This document shows, piece by piece, positions 35,822 through 44,694 of a stretch of 64,000 nucleotides of DNA. A program made the translations under genes and the position numbers. The notes under the pieces were generated by a model. That model worked only from the letters and a program-made list of their open reading frames with translations. It had not been told where the DNA came from and ran no database searches. Origin of the DNA: Chryseobacterium sp. (GTDB lineage Bacteria; Bacteroidota; Bacteroidia; Flavobacteriales; Weeksellaceae); contig NZ_VOXE01000003.1 of NCBI RefSeq assembly GCF_008014695.1, forward strand, positions 310,001 to 374,000, given 5' to 3'. Numbering within the stretch: position 1 is the stretch's first letter; each line of letters begins with the position of its first letter.

Positions 35822-36475
35822 TTACTCCTTCATTTTGGCAATTACATCAATCCCTCCTTGAGTTCGGTCGCCGATCTTGCAGATGATTTCTGTGTCTAAA
35901 GGAAGAAAAATATCCATTCGGGAGCCGAATTTTATGAAACCGAATTCATGACCTGCTTTTGCGTCGTCACCCTCTTTACAGTAGAATACAATTCTGCGGG
36001 CAACATAACCGGCAATCTGGCGGAACACCACTTTATGATGGGTTAAACTTTCTACCGCAATAGTTGTTCTTTCGTTTTCAGTGGAGGATTTTTCGTGCCA
36101 AGCCACCAAATATTTCCCGGGATGGTATTTTTTGTAAATCACTTTTCCGGATACAGGATAACGGCAGATATGAACATTCAGCGGCGACATGAAAATGGAA
36201 ATCTGGATCGCTTTTTCCTTCATAAATTCGGTTTCATCCACTTCTTTAATCATCACAACCTTTCCGTCCACTGGGGCAATTACATTTTCTTTATGATCCT
36301 GAATGTCGCGGTTCGGAACCCTGAAAAACCAGAAAACAAGCCCGTAAATCAACAGAATGGGAACAATGATCAAAAGCGACCACATGTGCAGATAATAAAC
36401 GGAAACAAGTGCAACAAGTGCAAATACAATACTTGCAACCAGAATGGTTCCTGTGGATTCTTTGTGGAGTTTCAT
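35822..36475 (-). CDS. psd: Phosphatidylserine decarboxylase family protein
   Basis: Converts phosphatidylserine to phosphatidylethanolamine. This is the short (217-residue) pyruvoyl-dependent type. Two hydrophobic helices at the N-terminus (about 10-50) anchor it. Motifs are NVIAPVDGKVVMI, FMSPLNVHICRYPVSG and the self-cleavage site in FIKFGSRMD, where Ser of Gly-Ser becomes the pyruvoyl group. It starts 3 bp after cdsA, which provides CDP-diacylglycerol for the preceding pathway; pssA is not in the window. Confidence 0.94.
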   Translation of the reverse strand: MKLHKESTGTILVASIVFALVALVSVYYLHMWSLLIIVPILLIYGLVFWFFRVPNRDIQDHKENVIAPVDGKVVMIKEVDETEFMKEKAIQISIFMSPLNVHICRYPVSGKVIYKKYHPGKYLVAWHEKSSTENERTTIAVESLTHHKVVFRQIAGYVARRIVFYCKEGDDAKAGHEFGFIKFGSRMDIFLPLDTEIICKIGDRTQGGIDVIAKMKE

Positions 36476-36478
36476 GAA

Positions 36479-37354
36479 TTATATAAATTTTTCTAAAATA
36501 AAGTACAAATATACAACAGGAACGCAGATAATAAAACTGTCGAGTCGGTCTAAAATTCCGCCGTGTCCCGGAATGATGTTTCCGGAATCCTTTACCCCGA
36601 AAGTCCTTTTCAGCTGGCTTTCTACCAGATCGCCGAAAGGCGCGAATACTGCAACCAAAAGTCCGACAATGATCCAGTTTCCGCGAAGATCCGGGTGTAA
36701 TCTTTCAATGAAAAAAGAGAGGATTAAAGTAAGCACAACGCCACCGGCAAAACCTTCCCAGGTTTTATTGGGTGAAATTTTAGGAGCCATTTTATGTTTT
36801 CCGAACATTCTTCCGGTGAAATAGGCAAAAGTGTCGCTGCTCCAAAGCAAAATGAAGAGGAAGAAAACCTCAAGACTGAACGTATTTTCTATCGACGAAA
36901 ACTTCGGCAAACCCAGTGCAAAACTGAAAGGCAATGCCGTGTAGATCACCGTAAAGATCAGTTTTCCGTTATCGTAATAGAGTTCTTTCGAAAATCTGAA
37001 GAGGGTGATGACTGCAATCCCAATTAAGCAGAGGGCAAGAAATTCTGACACATTGAAATCGAAAATAAAACCGTGATTGAAGTACCTCTTGGAATATCGA
37101 TAAAAAACAAACATCACAACAGGAAATATGGCCCATTTTTCCCAGCTTTTTGGGTCGAATTTCATCATCTTCATGCATTCCCAAACGCCCATAAAAAGGA
37201 AAAAAGTGATGAGTCCATAATATAGGTAATGCTGCTGTATCAAATCAGGAGAGATGCTGTTGATGAGTTCAGAACCCAGAGGTGTGGTACAGAAAATAAT
37301 GAGCAGGCCGTAAATTGCTCCTCCGAAAAGGCGTTGAACTAGATTTTTATCCAA
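36479..37354 (-). CDS. cdsA: Phosphatidate cytidylyltransferase (CDP-diacylglycerol synthase)
   Basis: Makes CDP-diacylglycerol from phosphatidate and CTP. The 291-residue membrane protein has seven to eight helices, the motif SPNKTWEGFAGG and the CDP-diglyceride synthase signature SQLKRTFGVKDSGNIIPGHGG followed by ILDRLDS. The start is a TTG at 37354: the in-frame stretch back to the preceding stop codon (37391-37393) contains no ATG, and the first internal Met comes after the first helices. It follows the LUD gene by 36 bp and precedes psd by 3 bp. Confidence 0.93.
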   Translation of the reverse strand: MDKNLVQRLFGGAIYGLLIIFCTTPLGSELINSISPDLIQQHYLYYGLITFFLFMGVWECMKMMKFDPKSWEKWAIFPVVMFVFYRYSKRYFNHGFIFDFNVSEFLALCLIGIAVITLFRFSKELYYDNGKLIFTVIYTALPFSFALGLPKFSSIENTFSLEVFFLFILLWSSDTFAYFTGRMFGKHKMAPKISPNKTWEGFAGGVVLTLILSFFIERLHPDLRGNWIIVGLLVAVFAPFGDLVESQLKRTFGVKDSGNIIPGHGGILDRLDSFIICVPVVYLYFILEKFI

Positions 37355-37390
37355 AAGTTTAGATTTACATTTGAGATGCTTCGACGGAAG

Positions 37391-37972
37391 TTAATCTTCA
37401 AGCAAAAGTAAGAAAAGTTTTGTATTGTCTTTGCTTGGAGTGTCAAGCTTTGAATTACTGCCACTGATCGACGTGAGGTTTTTGATATTGCCTGTACGTT
37501 TGATCTTCATCATGGCATCACCCAGATTGCTTACAATCTGTGAAACATTCCCCATAATGACAATTTTTTCGGGAAGTCTTGAAGAGTGATAGTGCAAAAT
37601 ATTATTGTGCGACAGCATAATCCTGCCGTCAAAAGCAATCAGGTATTCACAGGTAATAAAGGCGCAGTCGTTGAAAAGTTCAAGGTCTTTGGTAGAGGGG
37701 ATTTTTATAACATCCAGAAAATTTCTTAAATCGTGGTCCCAACAGAAAACCGATTTCACATCTTCGATTTTTAAAATCTGGTTTAGCGTCTGAAGCGCTT
37801 CAGCTTCGTCGGCACAATAGTTGAAAAATCCTCCGGAATGGGTAAAAAGTTGAGCAAATTTATAGTCAAGATCAGCATTTTTAAGCTGGTCTCCTAATTT
37901 AATGAAATCCTGAGGCTCTTCAGTATCAGGCTGATTCAATATTTTTCCTACAATTTTTTTAAATAAACTCAA
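37391..37972 (-). CDS. LUD (LutC/YkgG-like) domain protein
   Basis: A 193-residue protein with the LUD fold pattern: KSVFCWDHDLRNFLD, the motif ITCEYLIAFDGRIMLS, PEKIVIMGNVSQIVSNLGDA and the terminal KDNTKLFLLLLED. LUD proteins belong to the lactate-utilisation LutBC set, but stand-alone members like this, next to ftsH and cdsA in Flavobacteriia, have no shown lactate role. The start is TTG (37970-37972); an in-frame stop lies four codons upstream and no ATG is available. A -7 box lies 24 bp upstream. Confidence 0.85.
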   Translation of the reverse strand: MSLFKKIVGKILNQPDTEEPQDFIKLGDQLKNADLDYKFAQLFTHSGGFFNYCADEAEALQTLNQILKIEDVKSVFCWDHDLRNFLDVIKIPSTKDLELFNDCAFITCEYLIAFDGRIMLSHNNILHYHSSRLPEKIVIMGNVSQIVSNLGDAMMKIKRTGNIKNLTSISGSNSKLDTPSKDNTKLFLLLLED

Positions 37973-37996
37973 TTTTCCGGGCTATGATGATTGATA

Positions 37997-38004
37997 CAAA
38001 AATA
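37997..38004 (-). promoter_or_regulatory. -7 box (TATTTTTG on minus strand) for the LUD-cdsA-psd group
   Basis: CAAAAATA on the plus strand, between the ftsH terminator and the LUD start, so this group can be transcribed independently of ftsH. Confidence 0.6.
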
Positions 38005-38038
38005 TAAAATTATTATGAATAGGCTTAATATAATAAAA

Positions 38039-38075
38039 AAACCTGACAGTTTTATTTGTATTTTCTGTCAGGTTT
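38039..38075 (-). terminator. Terminator of ftsH
   Basis: 11-bp perfect stem AAACCTGACAG / CTGTCAGGTTT, 8 bp past the ftsH stop, followed by T on the minus strand. Confidence 0.85.
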
Positions 38076-38083
38076 CAATTTTA

Positions 38084-40069
38084 TTAAATCTGTGTGTTGC
38101 TTTCCGGTGCCTGCACCGTCGTCTCCGGAATCGGAGTTTCCTGTGCGTGGGTATTGGAAACCGGATGTTCCGTAAGTTCCGGATCCCAGGCTCTTTTTCC
38201 GAAAATTTCTTCGAGATCTTCCCGGAAGATAACTTCTTTTTCCAGAAGTTTTGCCGCTAAAGCATCCAGTTTGTCTTTATTGGTAGCCAGGATTTCAAGC
38301 GCTCTTTGGTACTGTGTCTCAATGATTTTTGAAATTTCTTCATCAATCATTTTAGCAGTATCCTCGGAGTAAGGTTTTCCGAAACTGTATTCACCCTGTC
38401 CTGAGCTATCATAGTAGGAAATGTTTCCTATTTTTTCGTTAAGACCATAGATGGTCACCATTGCCTGGGCCTGCTTGGTCACTCTTTCAAGATCCGACAA
38501 TGCGCCGGTGGAAATGTTTCCGAAAATAGTCTGTTCTGCAGCTCTTCCGCCTAAAGTGGCACAAAGTTCATCGTACATCTGTTCGGTAGTTGTTAACTGT
38601 CTTTCTTCCGGAAGATACCAGGCTGCTCCTAAAGAACGCCCTCTTGGGACAATAGTCACTTTCAGAAGTGGTGCAGCATGTTCTACGAGCCATGAAATTG
38701 TAGCATGACCTGCTTCGTGATACGCAACTCTTCTTTTTTCCGAAGGTTTGATGGCTTTGTTTTTCTTTTCCAAACCACCGATGATACGGTCAACAGCATC
38801 CAAGAAATCCTGTTTTGTTACGGTTTCGTGGTCATTTCTAGCTGCAATCAATGCTGCTTCGTTGCAGACATTTGCAATATCAGCTCCGCTGAAACCAGGA
38901 GTCTGTTTCGCTAAAAACTCACGGTCGATATTTGGATCCAGTTTAATTTTTGATAAATGGACGTCGAAAATTTCTCTTCTTTCATGCAGTTCCGGCAAGT
39001 CCACATAAATCGAACGGTCGAAACGGCCGGCTCTCATCAATGCTTTATCCAGGATGTCTGCCCGGTTGGTGGCTCCCATTACGATTACATTCGTATCGGT
39101 TCCGAAACCATCCATTTCAGTAAGCAACTGGTTAAGGGTATTTTCTCTTTCGTCGTTTCCGCCGGTAAAGTTTTTTCCGCCTCTGGCTCTACCAATCGCA
39201 TCAATCTCATCGATGAAAATGATTGCAGGGGATTTTGCTTTTGCCTGTGCAAATAAATCGCGAACTCTTGAAGCTCCAACACCCACGAACATTTCCACAA
39301 AATCTGATCCTGAAAGGGAGAAAAACGGAACTTTCGCTTCACCTGCAACAGCTTTGGCCAAAAGAGTTTTACCTGTTCCCGGAGGACCTACCAAAAGAAC
39401 TCCTTTCGGAATTTTACCGCCCAGTTTTGTATATTTTTCGGAGTTTTTAAGGAAATCCACGACTTCCTGAACCTCTTCTTTTGCGCCTTCCAACCCGGCA
39501 ACATCTTTAAACGTAATCTGAATTTTTTCTTTTTCGTCAAACAGTTTGGCGCGCGACTTCCCAATGGAGAAAATCTGTCCGCCAGGTCCACCGGGACCAC
39601 CCATTTTCCTGAAAAATATGAAATACAGGGCAAACATAATGGCAAACCACATGAGGGCCTGAAGCAGGATGCTCTGCAATGCAGATCCTTTCTCATCCAG
39701 ATTCATCTGTGTTTCGATCTGTGGATTCTCTTTTTTAAGTGCCTCAAATTTTTCCTGAAAATATTTCAGATCAGCAAATTTAAAAGTATAATCAGGTGCA
39801 GGTTCTGAAGTCATTCCCGGAAAAAGGGAGGGCTTCGCAGTTTTATCTACACTTGCGCTTTTGGCTTCTTTTGAAAGAAAAACATCAGCATCTTTGGTAT
39901 CGGTATATACGATTACTTTCTGAACAGTACCTTTATTCATAAGGCTGAAAAAGCCTTCTTCATTGAGGGTTGCCGGTGCTGAATTGCTCATCAGTCCGTT
40001 TCCGAAGACCAAAAAAAGCAAGCCGACAATAGCTATTGGAAAGAACCAGTTAAATCCTTTATTATTCAT
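38084..40069 (-). CDS. ftsH: ATP-dependent zinc metalloprotease FtsH
   Basis: Membrane-bound AAA+ protease for misfolded membrane proteins and regulators. The 661-residue protein has an N-terminal membrane helix, a periplasmic domain (about 30-130), a second helix ([16 protein letters not shown]), the AAA module with Walker A GPPGTGKT, Walker [12 protein letters not shown] and second region of homology, and the zinc site [11 protein letters not shown] (about residue 450). The C-terminal tail after WDPELTEH is Pro/Thr/Glu-rich and probably disordered. It follows rsfS by 20 bp. Confidence 0.97.
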   Translation of the reverse strand: MNNKGFNWFFPIAIVGLLFLVFGNGLMSNSAPATLNEEGFFSLMNKGTVQKVIVYTDTKDADVFLSKEAKSASVDKTAKPSLFPGMTSEPAPDYTFKFADLKYFQEKFEALKKENPQIETQMNLDEKGSALQSILLQALMWFAIMFALYFIFFRKMGGPGGPGGQIFSIGKSRAKLFDEKEKIQITFKDVAGLEGAKEEVQEVVDFLKNSEKYTKLGGKIPKGVLLVGPPGTGKTLLAKAVAGEAKVPFFSLSGSDFVEMFVGVGASRVRDLFAQAKAKSPAIIFIDEIDAIGRARGGKNFTGGNDERENTLNQLLTEMDGFGTDTNVIVMGATNRADILDKALMRAGRFDRSIYVDLPELHERREIFDVHLSKIKLDPNIDREFLAKQTPGFSGADIANVCNEAALIAARNDHETVTKQDFLDAVDRIIGGLEKKNKAIKPSEKRRVAYHEAGHATISWLVEHAAPLLKVTIVPRGRSLGAAWYLPEERQLTTTEQMYDELCATLGGRAAEQTIFGNISTGALSDLERVTKQAQAMVTIYGLNEKIGNISYYDSSGQGEYSFGKPYSEDTAKMIDEEISKIIETQYQRALEILATNKDKLDALAAKLLEKEVIFREDLEEIFGKRAWDPELTEHPVSNTHAQETPIPETTVQAPESNTQI

Positions 40070-40089
40070 TTAGACTTTTTAAAAAAAAA

Positions 40090-40455
40090 TTATAAGTTTG
40101 CGATTTTGGTGATTTTTGCGTCTCCCCAAAGTTCTTCGATATCGTAATATTCGCGAATCTCTTTCTGAAAGACGTGTACTACCACTGAAACGTAATCAAG
40201 AAGAATCCACATGGCGTTTTCGTTTCCTTCAACATGCCACGGACGGTCTTGTAGATCGTTTCTTACCTTTTTTTCGATGTTTCCTGAAATTGCAGAAACC
40301 TGCGTATTGGAATTACCGCTGCAGATCACAAATGTTTCTGCCACGGAATTTTCTATATTTGAAAGGTCGAAAATCATTATATCTTCACCTTTTGTATCTT
40401 GTATTGACTCAACTATTTTGTGGATAAGCTGTTCTTTTTCTGTCGATTTATTCAT
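40090..40455 (-). CDS. rsfS: Ribosome silencing factor RsfS
   Basis: Binds uL14 on the 50S subunit and blocks subunit joining in starvation. The 121-residue protein fits the RsfS/YbeB/iojap family by MIFDLSNIENSVAETFVICSGNSNTQV, RPWHVEGNENAMWILLDY and VVVHVFQKEIREYYDIEELWGDA. First gene of the rsfS-ftsH pair; divergent from birA. Confidence 0.95.
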   Translation of the reverse strand: MNKSTEKEQLIHKIVESIQDTKGEDIMIFDLSNIENSVAETFVICSGNSNTQVSAISGNIEKKVRNDLQDRPWHVEGNENAMWILLDYVSVVVHVFQKEIREYYDIEELWGDAKITKIANL

Positions 40456-40473
40456 TAAAATTTATATAATCTG

Positions 40474-40481
40474 CAAATTTA
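40474..40481 (-). promoter_or_regulatory. -7 box (TAAATTTG on minus strand) for rsfS-ftsH
   Basis: CAAATTTA on the plus strand, 18 bp from the rsfS ATG. Confidence 0.6.
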
Positions 40482-40539
40482 TTGTTTTTTATTTACTTTA
40501 CCCTTATTTTTAACCCTTTAAACTCTTAAAGTTTTCTTA

Positions 40540-41256
40540 ATGGATTCCCTTTATTACTTAAAAAAATCGAGTTCCACCAATGAAGAAATCGTGAATTTCC
40601 TTCAGGAGAATACTTTGCCTTTTCTGGGGGTTTATACGTTTAACCAAACTCGTGGTAAAGGTCAGTATGGTAATTCATGGGAAGCTCCGGAAAACTTAAA
40701 TATCTCGTACTCGTTGGCTGTAAAAAAAGAAGACTCGCAACGTTCCCACCAACTGTTCAATTTCCGTACCGCATTGATTTTGCGGGATTTTATTGCCAAA
40801 TTGACAAAAACAGACGTTGCGGTGAAATGGCCGAATGATCTCATCATCAAAGATAAAAAAGTTAGCGGAATCCTGATTGAAGCGAAAAAAGTGAAAGAAG
40901 AAAATTACCTGATCGTTGGCATCGGCATCAATGTATTGCAGAAAAGTTTTCCTGATTTCCCGAGGGCAGGATCTCTTTTTTCACAGACCGGACGAAGGTT
41001 TGACCTTGAAGAAACCAGCCAAAAACTTCATGAATATTTCGTGGAAAGATTGAAAGAAACGGTTCCTGATGACCAAATACTTGAAGAGTTTAACACGCAC
41101 CTGTTTAGAAAAGGTAAAATATCTGTTTTTGAAATTAAAGAAGTGCGACAGAATGGCATCAATCGGTTTGCTGACGAAGAAGGCTTTCTGCATGTGGAAC
41201 TTGAAAACGACGGTTTGAAAAAGTTCTTTCACAAAGAAATTGAATTGCTTTACTGA
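40540..41256 (+). CDS. birA: Biotin--[acetyl-CoA-carboxylase] ligase
   Basis: Attaches biotin to the biotin carboxyl carrier protein through biotinyl-AMP. The 238-residue protein is a class I ligase: it starts directly with the catalytic domain (SSTNEEIVNFL, the adenylate loop RGKGQYGNSWEAPENLNIS, VKWPNDLIIKDKKVSGILIE and VGIGINVLQ) and has a small C-terminal domain. It lacks the DNA-binding helix-turn-helix of E. coli BirA, so it should not be a repressor. Its 3' end overlaps the convergent LptF/G gene by 7 bp. Confidence 0.94.
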   Translation: MDSLYYLKKSSSTNEEIVNFLQENTLPFLGVYTFNQTRGKGQYGNSWEAPENLNISYSLAVKKEDSQRSHQLFNFRTALILRDFIAKLTKTDVAVKWPNDLIIKDKKVSGILIEAKKVKEENYLIVGIGINVLQKSFPDFPRAGSLFSQTGRRFDLEETSQKLHEYFVERLKETVPDDQILEEFNTHLFRKGKISVFEIKEVRQNGINRFADEEGFLHVELENDGLKKFFHKEIELLY

Positions 41257-42344
41257 TTGGCTCGTTTGAGATATAAAACCAAAGCAATAATGCCGAAAAA
41301 TACATTTGGCAGCCACATGGCTACGGCAGGACTCAGCGTGTTATTTTCTGAAACCACCTTCAGCATTTCAAAAGAAAAAACAAAAATAAAGGCGAGTGCG
41401 ATTCCGAGCGCCAGATTCAAGCCCAAACCGCCACGTTTTTTTTGAGAGGATAGGGAAAGCGCCAAAAAAGTCAAAATAATGATCGAAAGCGGCATCGAGG
41501 TTCTTTGATGCAGCTCATTCAGGTAGGTATTCAGATTGCCGTTCCCTTTTTCGCGTTCGCTTTTAATGAATTTTATCAGATTGGGAGTGGTTTTGTTCTG
41601 ACCCAGAAGCTCGTCGGGGAAGAGTTCCTCCGGCGGTAACCCGAAGCTTTTGCTTCTTTCTGGTCCGTTTGCAAGTATTTCGGTATCATCCTTTTTTACG
41701 GTTTTCTCCATAAAATTATTCAGCACGAAAGTTTTTTTGGTTTTATCCCAGTTTACCTCATTCGAAGAGAGTTGGTACACCAGCCGCCCGTTTTTATCGA
41801 ATTTCTGATAAGCGAAACCGGAACCTCTTTTTTCTTTCTTGTTATAACTGCTGATGAAAATATACTCGCTGCTGCTCAGTTGCGTTGAGACGGAAGCACT
41901 TCCGAGAATCTTCTCTCGGTTTACATCATTATAGGTGTACGCTTCCAGCGCATTTTTTTTAATATTGGCCCACGGCAGAATAAAATGGTTGATGCCGAGC
42001 GAAAGAACGGCGATGAATAAAGACGCGAGAAGATAGGGTTTCGCAAACCGGTGAAAACTTGCTCCACTGCTGATGATGGCAACAATTTCCGTATTGTTCG
42101 CCATTCTGGAAGTAAAAAAAATAACCGAGATAAAAACCAGGATCGAAAGGAAAGTAACTACGAGATAAATGATCCAGAACGGATAATAATGTATGAGAAA
42201 ATAAGAGACCGTAAAGCCGTTCTGCTCAATCCGCGGAACTTTTTGCTGAACATCAATCACCAAAACAACAATCGACAGCAATGCCAGCATGAACACGAAG
42301 GTCCCGAGGTATTTTTTGATGATATAGGCGTCGATTATTTTCAT
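41250..42344 (-). CDS. LptF/LptG-type permease of the LPS export complex
   Basis: A 364-residue protein with six membrane helices, three at each end, around a periplasmic beta-jellyroll domain (about 130-265), as in LptF and LptG of the LptB2FG transporter. Typical segments are the N-terminal IIDAYIIKKYLGTFVFMLALL and FTSRMANNTEIVAIISSGAS (coupling region), and the C-terminal ELHQRTSMPLSIIILTFLALSLS. Which of the two it is cannot be decided. It is the last gene of the GT2-DUF4296-tgt-lpt operon, 11 bp after tgt. Confidence 0.9.
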   Translation of the reverse strand: MKIIDAYIIKKYLGTFVFMLALLSIVVLVIDVQQKVPRIEQNGFTVSYFLIHYYPFWIIYLVVTFLSILVFISVIFFTSRMANNTEIVAIISSGASFHRFAKPYLLASLFIAVLSLGINHFILPWANIKKNALEAYTYNDVNREKILGSASVSTQLSSSEYIFISSYNKKEKRGSGFAYQKFDKNGRLVYQLSSNEVNWDKTKKTFVLNNFMEKTVKKDDTEILANGPERSKSFGLPPEELFPDELLGQNKTTPNLIKFIKSEREKGNGNLNTYLNELHQRTSMPLSIIILTFLALSLSSQKKRGGLGLNLALGIALAFIFVFSFEMLKVVSENNTLSPAVAMWLPNVFFGIIALVLYLKRANQ

Positions 42345-42355
42345 AATTCTTTTGT

Positions 42356-43489
42356 CTAAAGTCGCTGTCTCAGATTAGGAAGTACCTGCTGTTTCCATTC
42401 ATAAAAATCGCCCGCCACAATATGCTCGCGTGCAACTTTCACCAGATCCATATAAAAAGCAAGATTGTGAATGGAGGCAATCTGTTTGGACAGGTATTCT
42501 TTTGAAACAAACAAATGGCGCACGTATGCTTTTGAATATTCACGGTCCACAAAACTTGTTCCGAATTCATCCAAAGCCGAAAAATCGTTTTTCCACTTTT
42601 CGTTTTTCATATTCATAACTCCGTTCCATGTAAAAAGCATTGCATTACGGGCATTTCTGGTGGGCATTACGCAGTCCATCATATCGATTCCGAGGCCGAT
42701 GGCTTCAATAATGTTCCAGGGAGTTCCAACGCCCATTAAATATCTGGGTTTTTCTTTCGGCAAAACATCGGTAACAATATCGGTGATGCGGTACATTTCT
42801 TCCTCAGGTTCACCAACCGAAAGTCCGCCAATTGCATTTCCTTCAGCATTGGCCTCGGAAATCACTTCTGCAGAAATTTTTCTTAAATCAGCATACGTAG
42901 AGCCCTGAACAATTGGGAAAAGTCTTTGTTTATGTCCGTATAATTCAGGGTTTTCATTGGTCCAGTCGATGCATCTTTTCAGCCAGCGGTGGGTGAGTTC
43001 CATCGAAGTTTTGGCCTGATTGTATTCGCACGGATAGGGAGTACATTCATCAAAAGCCATGAAAATATCGGCACCGATCTGGCGCTGGATTTCCATCGAC
43101 TTTTCCGGAGAAATGAAATGCATGCTGCCGTCGATATGCGATTTGAATTTTACGCCTTCTTCACTCATTTTTCTGCTTGCAGAAAGCGAAAATACCTGAT
43201 AACCACCAGAATCGGTGAGAATCGGCAGCTCCCAGTTCATGAACTTGTGCAAGCCACCGGCTCCCTGCATAATTTCCATTTTCGGACGGAGATAAAGGTG
43301 GTAAGTGTTGCCTAAAATGATCTGGGCTTTAATATCGTCTTTCAGTTCCCGCTGATGCACGGTTTTTACAGAAGCTACAGTTCCTACCGGCATAAATATA
43401 GGTGTCTGTATCTGTCCGTGATCGGTATTCAGGACTCCAGCTCTCGCTTTTCCGGGGGAATTTTTTTCTATTTCAAAGAATTTCTGCAT
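42356..43489 (-). CDS. tgt: tRNA-guanine transglycosylase (queuosine pathway), zinc cysteines absent
   Basis: Exchanges guanine-34 in GUN anticodons for preQ1. The 377-residue length is normal. Motifs are TDSGGYQVFSLS, AFDECTPYP and GIDMMDCVMPTRNARNAM (nucleophile Asp near residue 270). In the usual bacterial enzyme a CxCxxC motif and a later His bind zinc. Here the corresponding stretch reads DEFGTSFVDREYSKAYVRHL with no Cys, while the His of SIHNLAFY (341) remains. The protein otherwise looks intact, and I believe this loss is common in Bacteroidota. It lies 3 bp after DUF4296. Confidence 0.94.
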   Translation of the reverse strand: MQKFFEIEKNSPGKARAGVLNTDHGQIQTPIFMPVGTVASVKTVHQRELKDDIKAQIILGNTYHLYLRPKMEIMQGAGGLHKFMNWELPILTDSGGYQVFSLSASRKMSEEGVKFKSHIDGSMHFISPEKSMEIQRQIGADIFMAFDECTPYPCEYNQAKTSMELTHRWLKRCIDWTNENPELYGHKQRLFPIVQGSTYADLRKISAEVISEANAEGNAIGGLSVGEPEEEMYRITDIVTDVLPKEKPRYLMGVGTPWNIIEAIGLGIDMMDCVMPTRNARNAMLFTWNGVMNMKNEKWKNDFSALDEFGTSFVDREYSKAYVRHLFVSKEYLSKQIASIHNLAFYMDLVKVAREHIVAGDFYEWKQQVLPNLRQRL

Positions 43490-43492
43490 GAT

Positions 43493-43867
43493 CTATCGTT
43501 CCAATGGTGGCAAATTTGTGCCTGTTTTCAGTTTTTTCTCAATGTATGCCTCTGCGGCAGGATCTTTATCTTTAATGATTTGCATGGATTCATCAAGAAT
43601 TCCGGTCATTTTTTTGGTGATGGAATAATATTTATAGCTTTCGCTGAAATCCTGAGCCTTTATAGAATGCTTTTTCAGGATAAACCGGGTTCCGCTCTCC
43701 ACATTCCCTTTTGGATTGGCGATAAATGCCTGTTCGTTCAGAGCCATTTCAGCCAAAATCTCAGCCATTTCGTCTTTTGGAATCAGGTTTTTCGGCCTGT
43801 CGATGACGCTGGAATCTGAACAGGATAAAAGAAAGAAAAAAATGCAGCAGCTAAGGAACCATTTCAT
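43493..43867 (-). CDS. DUF4296 lipoprotein
   Basis: A 124-residue protein starting MKWFLSCCIFFFLLSC, a signal sequence with lipobox. The body begins DRPKNLIPKDEMAEILAEMALNEQA, the typical DUF4296 start, and is mostly helical with charged residues to the end (KTGTNLPPLER). It is a Bacteroidota family of unknown function, often located beside the glycosyltransferase found here. Its ATG overlaps the glycosyltransferase TGA (ATGA), which supports this start over one eight codons upstream. Confidence 0.87.
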   Translation of the reverse strand: MKWFLSCCIFFFLLSCSDSSVIDRPKNLIPKDEMAEILAEMALNEQAFIANPKGNVESGTRFILKKHSIKAQDFSESYKYYSITKKMTGILDESMQIIKDKDPAAEAYIEKKLKTGTNLPPLER

Positions 43868-44580
43868 AACCGGTTGATTATAGATTTCCATTTTAATTTT
43901 AATACGCCGAAGACAGCTTCGTGAATGATCCCGCCGTTCATTTTGCTCACTCCGAGTTCCCGGTTGGTAAAGATAATGGGAACCTCCACGATTTTAAACC
44001 CTTTTTTATAAGCCCGGAATTTCATTTCGATCTGAAAACCGTACCCTTTAAGTTCAACATCATCAAGTCCGATTTCCTGAAGTGCTTTTTTTGAAAAACA
44101 GACAAACCCTGCTGTTGTATCATGAATGGGCAGTCCTAAAACCGTTCTTACATAGCGTGAGGCGAAATAAGAAAGTAAAACTCTTCCCATTGGCCAGTTC
44201 ACCACATTTACTCCTGTTGAATAACGGGAACCGATGCTGATGTCGGCCGTTTCACAGGCTGCATAAAGTTTGTTCAGATCGTTTGGATTGTGCGAAAAAT
44301 CGGCATCCATCTCAAAAATAAAGTCGTATTCGTTCTGCAAAGCCCATTTAAATCCGTGGATGTAGGCTTTTCCGAGGCCGTCCTTAATTTTTCTTACACT
44401 CAGATGAAGATTGTGAGTGAATTGTTTCTGAAGATTCCTTACAATTTCTGCTGTTCCGTCAGGCGAAGAATCATCAACCACTAATACATGAAAATCATTT
44501 TCCAGAGCGAAAACCGCGGAAATGATTTTTTCTATATTTTCCTTTTCGTTATAGGTTGGGATGATGACGAGTTTCTTCAT
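43864..44580 (-). CDS. Polyprenol monophosphomannose synthase-like glycosyltransferase (GT2)
   Basis: A 238-residue GT2 enzyme like dolichyl-phosphate mannose synthase. Motifs are IPTYNEKENIEKII at the N-terminus, VVDDSSPDGTAEI, the metal-binding EMDADFSHNPNDL and TTAGFVCFSKKALQEI. It lacks C-terminal membrane helices, so it belongs to the soluble, membrane-associated type. It probably transfers a hexose from a nucleotide sugar to a polyprenyl phosphate for envelope glycan or glycoprotein assembly; the sugar is not readable. First gene of a leftward operon. Confidence 0.9.
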   Translation of the reverse strand: MKKLVIIPTYNEKENIEKIISAVFALENDFHVLVVDDSSPDGTAEIVRNLQKQFTHNLHLSVRKIKDGLGKAYIHGFKWALQNEYDFIFEMDADFSHNPNDLNKLYAACETADISIGSRYSTGVNVVNWPMGRVLLSYFASRYVRTVLGLPIHDTTAGFVCFSKKALQEIGLDDVELKGYGFQIEMKFRAYKKGFKIVEVPIIFTNRELGVSKMNGGIIHEAVFGVLKLKWKSIINRL

Positions 44581-44596
44581 TCAGGAATTTGAGGTG

Positions 44597-44604
44597 CAAA
44601 GATA
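44597..44604 (-). promoter_or_regulatory. -7 box (TATCTTTG on minus strand) for the GT2-DUF4296-tgt-lpt operon
   Basis: CAAAGATA on the plus strand, 16 bp from the glycosyltransferase ATG. Confidence 0.6.
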
Positions 44605-44676
44605 AACTTTTCGGGATTATATTGTTACGGCTTTGTTTCCCTTTAAAAATATTTGATTTTAGAAGATTAATATTGT

Positions 44677-44684
44677 TATTTTTG
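44677..44684 (+). promoter_or_regulatory. -7 box (TATTTTTG) for the DUF4271 gene
   Basis: Exact consensus, 10 bp before the TTG start at 44695, so the leader is only a few nucleotides. Confidence 0.6.
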
Positions 44685-44694
44685 CAAAAAAATT

